Positions 52,201 to 63,525 of a stretch of DNA of 64,000 nucleotides are shown in pieces. Source of the stretch: Baylisascaris procyonis. Lineage: Eukaryota > Nematoda > Chromadorea > Rhabditida > Ascarididae. Location of the stretch: assembly GCA_037389465.1 (NCBI GenBank), contig JAZARR010000231.1, positions 1,426,001 through 1,490,000 on the forward strand. Reading direction: 5' to 3'. Each line of letters starts with the position of its first letter. The stretch's first letter is position 1. The notes under the pieces are model-generated. The model was not told the DNA's origin. It saw only the letters and a program-made list of their open reading frames with translations, and made no database searches. Both the position numbers and the translations under genes were made by a program.

Positions 52201-54095
52201 GAATAAACAATATAACAAACCACTTATAAATATATCAACAGACTTCGATTATTTACCTACATCCACTTTAATTAATCAATATCCAATTAGTAATGAATGA
52301 ACATAATTGTTCCCTTTCGAGATTTACCTACATCAACGAGGTTAATAAGCGAGCGATTATCTGAGAACGAAAAAAAAAATGCAAACGAAGGATGTTTGCA
52401 ATGTTTTTCAACACTACAATAAACTCAACAAAGAGAATGAAATACGGCACAACGTGAGAAACAAATGCCATCATATGTTATGAAGAAAGAGGTCTGCAGT
52501 TGGATCCATATGTAGAGCTGAACGAAATTTTTGAATTTCTTTGCTTTAACGATATCCAATAGCTGGCAAGTTGATAGTTTTAATGGAGAACATTGTTGGT
52601 TTATTGATAAGTGTACTTGAGAAGAATTAATGGTCAGCACCACTAAGGAAAATCTAACGTAATCGAAATGATCTTCTTTCCTGAACGATATCAGAAACAA
52701 TATTGAACAATCGAAAGGAATAAACTTTAATAGTTATTTTAAAGCACACACAGATCATGTTTTATATGATTATCTTTTTTGCACTCAAATTCAAGTCAAA
52801 TAATGCACAAACTGAAAAGAGCGAAAAACATTTTGATGGGTATTGTAATATGCAAATTTGTGCACTGCACTATTCTAATATGCAAATTTGCCGTGCAGGA
52901 AAAGCATTAACCTCAGGTAGATTAATGGCAGTGCTAGCGGCTTGTCTGCCTTCTTCGGTCATATCTACTTGACCGGGTCGAAATGCCATTTTAATCTTCA
53001 AGAATGCCTCATTGCAATCGGCAAGTAAATATTTCGCTTTACGCGAATATATTCGTACGATACCAAGAAGGAGATGACCAGTGGTGCGTAGAGCCATCTT
53101 CACCTAGAATAATTAGCCTATATTATTTCATTAAAATGTTTTTAAACATTCGTCTGCATTCAACGCTTCCCCTTTATTTCAATAATACCATCTAAGAAAC
53201 CGATCAAATCATCTCGACCACATCAAAACATATAAGAATTCTCTAACGCTGTTTTCGTTTGAGACGCCTACAATTGTGATGTTGACCGATCGACTGAACT
53301 TCAGCTCAGAACGGAAATTTCCGATGTTTTTTACCAACCGACATTCTTGAAAGGTGCCCATTTCCAGCCGATTGCTAACTGACCCATTTCTAAATGCTTA
53401 CAAATTTCCCTTGAAAAACGCAATATGACGACGTTTGCATGCGTTTGTATGTGTGTCCGCGTGGAAGTTTCAATTCGACAACCAATATAGCTTATCGGTG
53501 TAGCAATACTCGGTGGGTATCATATGTGCTACATAGAATCATCACCTATATCACATTTCATGCTGTCGTATCAACTCCGAAAGCAACTATAGAGATTCAA
53601 ACGTAATCGAAAAATTTTGCGCGATTTAACACCGGTTGTGTTGAATTATAGAAAACCCTATCCTTTGTGGAAGATTTATCCAGGTAGTCGGATCAACCAA
53701 AAGGTACTGTTCTCAATATGCAATTTTTTTCTTAATTTATAAAGGTAGTTGGTGACGTGAAATACAAAAATATAAAAACGAAATATAAAAATACACTATG
53801 CCACTTGTTTGGCATGTTCTTCTACCCGATGGAATACATTTCGTTTTGAATGAATTTCGACTGCAAACTAATGTCCTTAGTGGGTCGCCAAATGAACGAA
53901 ACTTCACTTAACTATGATTATTATTTAGAAGGAAAATTTGTTATTACTAACCTTTGGTTTAAGAATTTCATCGACAGCATCTTGTACACTCGTTTCATAG
54001 ATTTGTGCCTTAGAGAGTTTTTTCTCCCAATGAGCCGCAAGCCAAATTTTAGCTAAAGGGCCCTTTTTTGAGAGCACAAATTGCGCGTAGAACAT
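46215..54095 (-). CDS. coh-1: Cohesin kleisin subunit RAD21/SCC1 family (COH-1)
   Basis: Eleven exons on the minus strand join in frame to 601 codons plus stop: 53952-54095, 52912-53103, 51929-52081, 51536-51794, 50601-50741, 49723-49885, 48963-49092, 48223-48360, 47067-47255, 46576-46695, 46215-46391. All junctions use GT-AG and the phases agree. The protein closes the SMC1-SMC3 ring of cohesin in the nucleus. The N-terminal SMC3-binding domain starts [20 protein letters not shown] and runs through [21 protein letters not shown] (residues 1 to about 100). A basic [11 protein letters not shown] motif is at about 323-333 and the [13 protein letters not shown] block follows. The C-terminal winged helix (544-601) has [20 protein letters not shown]. 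Candidate separase sites are DVEAGR (178-183) and EIRR (414-417). Length is close to human RAD21 (631). The C. elegans paralogue scc-1 is the alternative; sox-2 linkage favours coh-1. Confidence 0.95.
46696..47066 (-). other. coh-1 intron 9
   Basis: Phase-0 intron of 371 bp with a GTTTGC donor and ATTGCAG acceptor. Intron 10 (46392-46575) is 184 bp. No internal features were seen in either. Confidence 0.8.
47256..48222 (-). other. coh-1 intron 8
   Basis: The longest intron (967 bp). Its GTATAT donor is weaker than the others, but the phase and the following acidic exon fit. It contains two 16-bp near-identical units, CCGGTACTGTAATAAA and CCGGTACTGCAATAAA, at 47435-47450 and 47455-47470. Confidence 0.75.
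48361..48962 (-). other. coh-1 intron 7
   Basis: AT-rich phase-0 intron with a GTTTGT donor and ATTACAG acceptor. No internal feature was recognised. Confidence 0.8.
49093..49722 (-). other. coh-1 intron 6
   Basis: AT-rich intron with a GTACCA donor and TTTTCAG acceptor, splitting an Arg codon (AG|A). Nothing else was recognised in it. Confidence 0.8.
49886..50600 (-). other. coh-1 intron 5
   Basis: Intron with a GTGAGC donor and TTTACAG acceptor. It contains a C/T-only stretch at about 50369-50394. No other structure was seen. Confidence 0.8.
50742..51535 (-). other. coh-1 intron 4
   Basis: AT-rich intron with a GTAGGT donor and TTCAG acceptor, interrupting a codon after its first base. 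A hydrophobic plus-strand frame (51099-51332) has no known motif and is taken as chance. Intron 3 (51795-51928) is only 134 bp. Confidence 0.8.
52082..52911 (-). other. coh-1 intron 2
   Basis: Intron between exons 2 and 3. Near its 5' end (transcript sense) it carries a 30-bp tandem duplication with two perfect ATGCAAAT octamers (52850-52857 and 52880-52887). The rest is AT-rich with chance frames. Confidence 0.8.
52841..52900. repeat. Tandem 30-bp repeat with two POU octamers
   Basis: Units 52841-52870 and 52871-52900 agree at 19 of the first 20 positions and then diverge. Each contains TAATATGCAAATTTG. Confidence 0.8.
53104..53951 (-). other. coh-1 intron 1
   Basis: Intron between exons 1 and 2, with a GTTAGT donor and TTCTAG acceptor. 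It is GC-balanced in the middle (about 53260-53560), which is unusual for this gene and may mark regulatory sequence. No exon or RNA gene was seen inside. Confidence 0.8.
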
Positions 54096-54096
54096 T

Positions 54097-54223
54097 GTCG
54101 CTTAGCGTCGTTGAAGCGACTTCAATGTCACACACTCAAACGTCCTCAAATATAACTAAGATGAAATTATGTAATAAACAATTTCGATTGATCAATCAAT
54201 CAATCAATGATGCTTAATCTACT
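54097..54223 (-). promoter_or_regulatory. coh-1 leader: start-proximal hairpin and possible splice acceptor
   Basis: GTCGCTT and AAGCGAC (54097-54120) form a 7-bp stem with a 10-base loop that ends one base before the start ATG. Upstream, a TTTCAG acceptor-like hexamer (around 54222-54227 on the minus strand) could be a trans- or cis-splice site giving a leader of about 126 bases. An (ATCA)n run lies at 54191-54207. Whether the leader is spliced is not known. Confidence 0.3.
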
Positions 54224-57200
54224 GAAATCACATAGCCCATAATAGTTTAGTATCATAAGTTTCATCAAATTTTATAGTTTAAAACATTTTTTTTAAAAAG
54301 GTCGCCGGTTCGTCCCTGTCTGTGGACAAGTCCTCGTTGGTCATCAAAGACACCGAACCATTAATTAATTCAAAATGATAACGAATAAATGTTAGAGTGC
54401 AATTATATAAATGCACGAAAACAATGAAACATTCCTGTGGATGTGCCAATATGAATTGAGGAAATGGTTATTAAAAAAGGCAATTTTAATAAAAAGAGAG
54501 CGATGAAAAGGCAAATACATTCTCGATTCTATGGTGAATAAAATTCAAAAATTTGTAATTAAAAAAAATAAGTGAAATACATTTCAACAATAAAATTACC
54601 ATCTAGATCAACAAAGACATTTTCAAATGAGATAAGAAATCTATAAGGATTATTAATCGATGGAAAAACTCAATAAGCGATGAATAAAACAATGTACAAC
54701 TCAACAATAAATTAGGAAATAATTTTTATGAATTATTTCATCGAATATTTTCTTAAGCTTATTAAGCATATGAAGACCACCCAAATTGAAATCTGCAAAC
54801 AACTCAATAAGCTCTATGGATCAAATACCTATGATAGGCATTAAAAATTTGAATTTTCGGCAATTTTTCAGCAAGGAGCATCAATTTCAGATAGGCAATG
54901 AATAAATGACCGCAAAACGCACAATACAATCTGTTAGTAGAGAAGAGAAGGAAGTACACAAAAGGAGAGGACCAATATAGGTACGACGATGAGGTCTTTG
55001 TCCAAGTTGGGTAAAAAAAACCTCTTGAACTAAATAACTGGATGATGTGAGTCCAAAAGCAGTCGAATAACACAAACACTGAATTAGAACAAACCCTCAG
55101 AAGGTTGATATTGAATAAATGCCGGAATTTTTATTCGTGGATTGGAAGTTTTTCTGTAAGGAATTAAATCTAAAAGAGATTTGAATTCGAGAATTCTGGA
55201 GGTTTCACCCGTTTTACGAACTCCCTTGGATTTTCGCTCAACCTTTCCACATTCACTTTTTCGCAACATTAACCAATAATTAGGACCTCACGTTCACTCT
55301 TGCGAGGTGAGAGTATCTCCTCCGTTGTTGCTCTGCTAATCACCGCCTTACCTCTCAGTTATACTTCATAAATTTTAAAAAAAGCCTATACATATGTTTA
55401 TTACACCACCACATAACCGCTATTTCAATTGGATCTCTACTTCCTAACTCAACTTTTACCTTACCTACTCGATCGACCTAAGCAACCCTCGGGCAAAAAC
55501 ATTGCCTTTTTGCCTCTCTACCCGTTTTGGCGGGAATAGATAAATTTAGAAACATCGAACATCGTCAATCCCTTTAACGAAAAATTAGCACATTTGCCTA
55601 TCGTTCAAATCATAAAAGCACGCTGCGATCTTTTCGTTGCAAAAATAAGCGTCTTATAGTAAACGTTGCAGCACAATATCCATCATTTTTTTAGACGATG
55701 TAACAGTGAATACAATATTGCGTTCGATCATTCACAACCAAGGAAATGCATAAAAAAACGAAAACAATAAAAATTATATGCATATTATTCTTTACTCTGA
55801 CTTTTGGTATCACACTTGCAGCACTATAATGGAGCAATGGCCAAAATAGCACTACAGCATTCATAGAACACAAAAGCGTTATATCCTTTTTGATTATTGC
55901 GCGGTAGATTGTAGTTGAGCTCCGATGAGACTCCGTGACTCCGTTCTACCAGATCACTTCATCAAGCGCCCTCTGCAGGACAAGGACAATCGAATAGGTC
56001 CCAACCAAGCGAAATAAGGCGAAGTAACTCGTCAGCATCCGACAGGCAGGAGAAGAGCCTATGACCTAATCTTCATACAACCTAACAACATCTGCCAACT
56101 GGAAACGGAAGCGATATAAAGAGACATCCGGTTCATACATAATTAATGCTTTGTTAATTAAAGTAAAGTAAACTAAAAAATTGCATTGGCAAAATATATT
56201 TGAAATATGTTTACATCCTTTGGTTTTCTACGATTTTTTTTTTCCATTAGAAATAAATGAATTGAATATTTCTTCTCGAAATATGCACCTTTATTTAATT
56301 TAAAGAACTGAAGGAAATACGAAATGAAAGCGAATGCAAAGAAAGAATGTGATCTTTCATCTATACGACAATCGATTTGTTTATAGAAGAGGAATTATTA
56401 TGGAATTGAAACTGTTTTATGGAAGACTTTCCATACAATTTTAGCGCTTCTTAGAGATATGTAGAGTAATAATTTTTTGTAAAATGATTTCAAAAAAAAA
56501 AAACATGCAATATTTTATATTATACAAATATAAAAAAAATATGATTTTTTATACTACTCGAATTCATTTCTAAAGAATCACTCAATATTTGACATAGTCA
56601 AGATGCTCATACGAGTGAAATAAAACGAAGCATCGAGAGAATTTTCATGCTTTTGCATATATTATGATCTAGATGCGTCAACTGTTAGATTAATTTGACC
56701 TTATTTACTTCATTTTTGTTTTGTCAGCAATTTTTTTCAACGAAGCATCAATTTTTGGTTATACTCATTTGTGTTTAATCAGTGCAATTGAATGATCTAC
56801 ATATGTCATATATTATTCTGTTAGATCATCTCTTCACGTCGACATCCTACGTGACCTGTCTTTCTATCTCCCTCTCCCCCATCCCCTATCCCACCTCGCA
56901 TCCAGTGATGGTCTTTCCTGCTCATTCTTGCAGTTCCAACAATTCCTCAAGCTTTCAATTGCTGTCAATTGAATAAATCAAAAAATGTGATAGGTATGCT
57001 ACGACCACCCTTTTCAAGAATTATTTTTGCATTGAAATGAACCCTCATAATACAAATAACTTTTATATATTCATCTGCTCAATGCCTTATTTTCTTTTCA
57101 ATGCCACTATAAGGGATACTATTGGATTCAACTAAATTCGACTGTAATAAATCATTTGGAAGCATTCAATCGCTTTCAAATGTCTATTGCACCTTAACCA

Positions 57201-59598
57201 ATTTCCCAATAATTGACACATTGCATTAAAATATGTGATTTCAAAATTACACTTAATTGCCTATACGTTAAATCTTCCGTTCATTCGAACCTAATAAGGA
57301 GACCATCGGTTGCCTGATGGTAAAGGTGAACGCATTTCATTGATGTGAAGATATAAAACGCATTCGGATTTTCTTTTTCATTGAGGAGATTTAATTAAGC
57401 TTGAGGATACCAATTGAAAATGCTTTTCCTGGATTGTATATTAAATATTTGTGACTAAATATTATCGTACTGACTAATTTTTTCGACTAGAAAGCTAAAA
57501 TATGGAACCTAATTTTAAAGAATTTTCGAATTTTCTAAAAAAACATTTTGAAATTTTTGCCTTATTTCTATCAATGAACGATTTGAATGATTGAATTATA
57601 TTGTTTCTATATAACTGCAGAATTTATGTTTTTAAATTATCGTTCTCGTAAGAGGAAAACGACGGAAGAAAAGAGAAAAAATTTTTCATTGGGATTACTT
57701 TTTCACGAAATTCCCCTAAATAAACAGTTGATGAAGTAAACGTGATAAGACTTTTACTTTTTAATGGCTATTTAAAATTGTATACTTGGAATACGTATCT
57801 ATTAATAATATATACTATTAATGGTAATAATCAATAATTATTAAGCTGCTACGTTTGTGCAGTTTAAAATTTTTTCTCCCGAAACGAATAAACTCAGCTG
57901 ATTTTGTTAAGATAATATATACTAGTGCGAAAGTAAAAAAAAATCTAACTTTTACTCAACTATAGTTGAAAGAAAACTTTAAAGGTTTATATTTATTTAA
58001 TTACTAAAATAAATTTGAACTGAAACGTTTAGAAAAATTTCATATTGTTTACCCCTAATTTCGCCACAAAGCGACAGCCGAATTATTTGACTGTCGCACT
58101 CGAGCTCAACAGGCGCTTCTTTCTTATGCGATGACATTGACTCGTATCACAAGTGATACGCGATTAGCAAACACGTCATTGCTATTGTAGGCTGTGATGT
58201 CATGAATATATGGCGCAACGATCAAATGCTTTGATTTATTTTCACTTAAAGATGAATGATGTGTATTTCTAGTTGTACGGCTGAACCTTAGCATCCGGAC
58301 ATTTGCGCCACTATCGCTTGTGTCCCCAATGAAACGCTTATTCGATGTTAGCCTACCAGAAGATAGTATTTTATCGCATCTTTCGGGCTAGGGAAGATGT
58401 GGTGCTTTTTTCTATGATTTTGTTGTGTTTGCTTAAAAGAATATTTCCATTAAATATAAGCAAATAGATGTGTAACGTTATAATATATGCAATGGTTCAT
58501 TTATGGGCTTTGCATTGACGATTATATAAGCTATTTGTTTTTGATTATTTCATGTCCATACCTATTACAAAAAAATTCAACTAAACTTGGAGTAAATCAA
58601 ATAATTTTTGAAGAATAAATGAAATATTCTTCAGACATAACTATATAGTCTTCGACCGAAATGATGACCACCTCATGGATACGAATATTTTGGCGCAAAT
58701 GTCGCATTATTTTCAAGTATCGTTTCAACAATTAATTGCATTGTTTGCATAAATGATTGCACTTATTTGATTAAGTTCCCTCTATAAGCTTAATTTAAGC
58801 CGCATTTTGTTGTATATTTTTAAAGTTGAATTTAAAAAAAACGCATCATGAATCTATTCTTACTTTCAAAAGGTATCTTTTTGCAGTTTTTATCATCTAT
58901 ATTATTTTTGGTAAGTGATATAAAATCTCTTACTTATACTCATATATCGGTCTCTATATTGTCAATCCTTTTTATCTAAATTTGAGAACCATCTGAAATT
59001 GATAATAAAATTCTGTAGGTTTAATTACCTTTTTTTACGTTTGTTTAGTATTTCTGTTGAAATGTAAAAGAGGAATTCCACTTAAAAAACGGAAATTAAG
59101 CCAGAGGAAGTAGAAATTTTTCCGCAAATACTGTTATTAAGTTACGATGGCTGTCGAAAAAAAAAATTTTTTTTAACCATCTAATAGTCGTTTGCTAAAC
59201 GAGCAGTTCTCACTGCATGAACTTTAAAGGTAAGCCCTTTAAGAAAAAAGTTTATACTGACCAAAATTTCTCTACCACTTATTGGTCATGTTCCATATAT
59301 GAGTTTTGTTGGATTCCATATTTGCCCCCACAAGAAGCAAAGATAAAACTTGAATTCAGTTTATTTAGATGATAGTTAAATATATTTTATAATAGGCGTA
59401 TTGAGAGTTATGGATTTAATAAAGCTCGTAGGATATATGCCCAATGATGAGTTGAGCAAGCTCATCGAGAAACGAATATAAAGATGAAAAGAAAATCCGA
59501 CAACACTCGAAAAATATCTCAGTATTCATTTATTTTTATTAATTTCAAAAGCCAATTGGAAATATAAGCACTATTATTTACCGCAATTTTCGAATGCT
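54224..59598. other. Intergenic DNA 5' of coh-1
   Basis: No gene was recognised. At 54296-54353 a GC-richer patch is flanked by GGTTCG and CGAACC, an imperfect palindrome about 200 bp upstream of the coh-1 start. A GC-rich island lies at 55895-56135. The remainder, especially 57.4-59.5 kb, is very AT-rich. Confidence 0.5.
55895..56135. other. GC-rich island with TATA-like box
   Basis: About 240 bp of markedly higher G+C end with GATATAAAGAG near 56113-56123. The composition and terminal TATA-like box resemble the U3 part of an LTR. No terminal repeats or retroelement coding sequence were found, and it does not match the LTR-like segment at 43.4 kb on reading. Confidence 0.25.
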
Positions 59599-60560
59599 TT
59601 AGTAGCTTCTGAGTGTCCGTTCTCCCGAATTTGTGTGACGATGAGCTGAAGAAGTATTCGCTGTCAGGTCGAACCTCATTACTAGAAGTAGTGCTATCTC
59701 GGGCGGTACCTGAGGATGTAGAAAAATATAGGCCTTCAGAAGATATGATGTTTCATCCGGAAAGTGGGCCAGATGCAGAAGCAGCTTCCACCTAGGCGTC
59801 GATGGTGCATGCTGAATCATCATCGCGACGGATGGGCGAGCATTATCCTCAGGAAGCCAATTTGATCCCGTTTTGTGGCACCCTTCACTTAAGACGTCGG
59901 CTAACCACTGTGAGTATGCACTGTCGTAAGCTGTCATCACTGCCGCATTCATTGGGAAGAGCTCGTAGAGGATCAGGACTGAGAAATCCCATAAACCACA
60001 TGACAAAGTTCCTTCTATTGGTCAAGTTTGGCTATGAAGGTCGGGTCTCCAGTTTTGCGTGGACATCAGGTTTTGAATTCCTATAAGGGCCATCACTGGT
60101 GCTCAAGAACGTAACTCACATACAATACCCAACTCCCATATCCGCTTAGGACGTCGTTCGCAAGTTGCTGTCGGCGAAGATGGGGAGGTTAGTCGAAGAA
60201 CAAAGGAAGTGCAGATACTTGCATGAGTGCCTTGCTCAGATCGTAAAGTTGGTGGCCTATTCAATTCGATGAAACTTTTCAACACCGGAGCTTGTCCAGG
60301 TAGTGAACTATGTTGAGTGCATCCAAGAAACGTCACCTATTCGCCTGAGGTCGCATTCGTTGCTCCGAAGGAGGCTTCAGCTAAGAATCATCTTTGAAGA
60401 TCGGTTCGCGTCCTGATCGACTTCCCACCATTCAAACGACATGTTTGCTATTGAAAGCTTTTGAAAGGAGTTGATAGCTGACTAGAGCATCGATGGGTCG
60501 AAGTTTGCCTTCACTATTCGAGGAGCAGTGGTGAGCGGCGTTTGTACTGCTCACTAGGAG
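59599..60560. pseudogene. GC-richer block, possibly decayed mobile-element coding DNA
   Basis: About 960 bp with G+C well above its flanks and long but broken reading frames on both strands. The minus strand is open over 59599-60006, and a plus-strand frame from 59613 runs to 60086 with a single stop at 59796-59798. I recognise no domain with confidence. A plus-strand stretch around 60130-60300 faintly recalls the C-terminal tail of BEL/Pao-type integrases but is stop-interrupted. Composition and broken frames suggest a fossil transposon or pseudogene; an unrecognised lineage-specific gene cannot be excluded. Confidence 0.25.
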
Positions 60561-61701
60561 CATCTTAGAAGGTAATACTAACACCTAAAAACAGTAAAAG
60601 AAAGTTAGTTAGTTTACATAAACACAAACAAATTATGAATAGAGATCTGATAGAATTTTTTTTTTACCAACCTAGTAGATGGCTGCTGTTTCCAGTTATC
60701 GATGTAGAGGTAGCAACGAAACTGTAGCTTGCAACCTATTCAATTTTCATAGATTTTTCTATTATTATTCAACGCTTATGAAAGAAAATGTTTTAAACTC
60801 CAGTTAATAAACATATCTTCTTGGCTTTCTTTCTGAAATGAATTCAATATAAGAACACAAAGTTGGTTATGCTTGAGAAGCAACTGAAATATTTTATGTG
60901 GATCTGTTCGAAATCTTTTAAGTTTCATTGCTTCACGTCTATCGCTTATTCGATTTGTAACATAACGAGTTGATGAAAATTGCTTCATTCTTGTGAATTT
61001 TTTTTTTTTAGAAGCATTCAAATATCGAATGCAGATGGAATATTTTTTGAATATATTTTCGTCTAGGGATTTTTCGATGAGATATTTCGTAGGCTACAAA
61101 TTCGTTTTGATTAATGCTGCATTTCACAATTTTTTGTGTTGATTACTGGTGACGATGCAAATGATCTGATAGCTTTAGACTGTTCATTATTGTACCCCAT
61201 AAGGATATGGTGAAGTTTTTGATGAATTAAAGTGCCAAAAATTGCCCACGGGCAAAGGCAAAGCATTTAAGGAAAGGTTGAGCAAAAGGAGTCGGAAATA
61301 TCTGAATCAGGGCAGAGAAAATAAAGTTGAGATATGAAAGGTGAGGCGAGTAAAGTGAACGAAACCTTTCAAACTAATGCAGCTGAGACGAATGATAATT
61401 TTAGCCAAGAGGGTCTATGGAAATTTTTGAAGGTAAGATTTGAGAAGGGATGTGAAGGTTTTTCAGGATGAAGTCATTAACTTGCTAATATAAGTTCTGG
61501 ATAGGGTTAACGGAGTGGGCTGAAAACTTTTAGCTTAATTAACTTAACCATGAGCGGAAAAAGGCGGATATTTGAAGAGAAATGAAGAAAAGAAAGTGAA
61601 GCGAGCCGAAAGAAATAGTTCATCAATGATTTTCTTTTATTTTCACAATGTCCATATCGCTCATTGATAGGAGAGTGACCAAGCCGATTCTCCCCATCTT
61701 G

Positions 61702-61702
<1 letters not shown>
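60561..61702. other. AT-rich intergenic DNA
   Basis: No gene or structured element was recognised. A purine-rich stretch (about 61220-61620) has G/A excess on the plus strand but no continuous frame. Confidence 0.5.

Positions 61703-61790
<88 letters not shown>
61703..61790. repeat. (CTAT)8-(AT)n compound microsatellite
   Basis: CTAT repeated eight times (61703-61734) runs into a pure AT run ending at 61790. Confidence 0.97.
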
Positions 61791-61793
<3 letters not shown>

Positions 61794-63441
61794 CCCGCTG
61801 TCAAGTCTTTTTTAGCTGTTGATGTTGATTATTTTCTTGAACAACCGTTGGAAATTATAAATATCAGGCAAAGGAAATACAGAATTGAGATCAATATAGT
61901 TGCCACAATCTTATAATGACGGCTCATACGCACGGATAATTGCATAATGCATGTTGTTGTGATCAGTGGACATTTGCGCCTCTAAATTACAATAATTGCC
62001 TATTGAGTTTATTTCTTGCAATACTTTATTGGTTGTTATATGCAATCTGAAATTTCTTCGAATTATGTCGAGTTGAATGTTACAAACCATCGTTGTGATT
62101 GGTCTTTTTATCGAGTCGCACTTTATTTTTAAAATATTTTTTTTTGCCACCCAACTCTGCACACTGTTATTTCCACTCTTTCGCTTGTTCATAATCTTCA
62201 CAACTAATGCGCTTTTCCATATTTGCATTTACAAAGCGCATTATGATGGCCTCGTATTTGTGTACTTCTATGTAAATATTTTTATCCATTTGTTTAATAA
62301 TTTGTGCTCAGAAACTATTGCAGCTAGTGGCTTCGAGGTGTATATTGTTCGCGATGTGCTATATGGGCAACTAAGCTCATCTACCAGTCTAAAAAACTCA
62401 TTTTAAAGTCGACAAAAATTTTGAATTGAACTTGAAAGTGGTCGGCTTCTCGTTTTACGTCAGTCGATTGCTATTACTGCCTCCCATCCCCTTCCCTTCT
62501 CTATCCTTCGCAGGTGAAAAATTCTTGTAGAAAGCTTAAAAGGTTTAAAGGTTTAGAAGGCTAAAAGGTTTAGAGATCGAACCTTTTAGGGTCGATATGG
62601 ATTACTGCGGAGATTTTAGGTCTTTCGGTTGAAAAAAAAAAGTGGTTGATCCGATGAGCGCAATGCACCGATGTATTTGATATCAGCTCATTTAACTTGC
62701 TTCTTTGTTACTTCTCATTTTAGTAGTGATGATATCAAAACATCAAATTTGTGATTGCAACCATCATGAATTTTTTTGAGAAATCTGAGCTTCTAACTTC
62801 TTTTTTTTTTTGTTTTGCATCGGCTATATTTGCGATGCTTTTATTTCGATCGTTCGTATCGTTGATTATTTTTCATTATTTCACAAGTGTGAACCCGCTT
62901 CAGAAATGAGAGGAAATTAATTCGATTTGCATCTCGGCGAAAATTTCTCTGCCTTAGCCGATTAATGATTTAAATGGCTGATGAGTAGATTCTTTTAAAT
63001 AAAAATCTATAAATTAGATTAGTGAAGGCAAGCAAAAATGGAGAAATTTTAGCCAGCGGATGTATAGAACACGCATCTATGATCTATGAGATTAAATTTG
63101 TGCTTTTGAGTATGTTTATGATCGTATAAAAGTGCTCGTTATAATCTTTGACTTCTTTTCTTTTTTGATTCCTTTTAGCTTTCTTTATGTGTACTTTCAA
63201 GCATCGATGCTATGCTTCATAAACGCCATCCTTGCATTATTCAAATGGTCTTTATTATTTGTTATTTTCAGTAATATTTCGATAGGAATTTTATAATAAA
63301 GTCGTGATGGGATAAAATGATTGTATTGTAGAATCTGGATTGTGAAAAAGAATCAACAGAAGTGGGAAGGAAGCTGGCGCGATTGGGGGCAAGGAGTAAC
63401 TAGGCGCCGAGGAGAGCGAGGGGTGGCGTGTGTCGGCGAAG
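61791..63441. other. Intergenic DNA before a putative right-edge gene
   Basis: Mostly AT-rich. Degenerate AAGGTTTA repeats occur at about 62535-62575. The last 90 bases (about 63355-63441) are purine- and GC-rich and could be the 5' leader of the exon that follows. The plus frame at 62077-62406 is hydrophobic and without known motifs. Confidence 0.4.
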
Positions 63442-63525
63442 ATGTCTTTGAGTAGCGGTAATAGTAGCACCTCGAGCATGAGCAGCACCACCTCAAGCAG
63501 CTCGGGGAATAATGCTCTCAACTTG
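63442..63525 (+). CDS. Putative first coding exon, serine/threonine-rich N-terminus (gene continues off window)
   Basis: An ATG with a purine at -3 opens a 28-codon segment rich in Ser, Thr and Asn (starting MSLSSGNSSTSSM, ending NNALNL). It stops at a good donor, TTG|GTAGGT, after which the DNA becomes AT-rich as in an intron. A GC- and purine-rich sequence precedes it, as would suit a 5' leader. The segment is low complexity, so no family can be named, and the next exon is not in the window. If real it is transcribed away from coh-1. A chance open segment in a GC-rich patch is the alternative. Confidence 0.35.

Noticed and set aside
54191..54207. (ATCA)n run read as a regulatory motif array
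   Set aside because: A four-unit simple repeat is adequately explained by slippage.
54296..54353. tRNA-like B box (GGTTCGTCCC) upstream of coh-1
   Set aside because: No matching A box, acceptor stem or anticodon arm could be folded around it.
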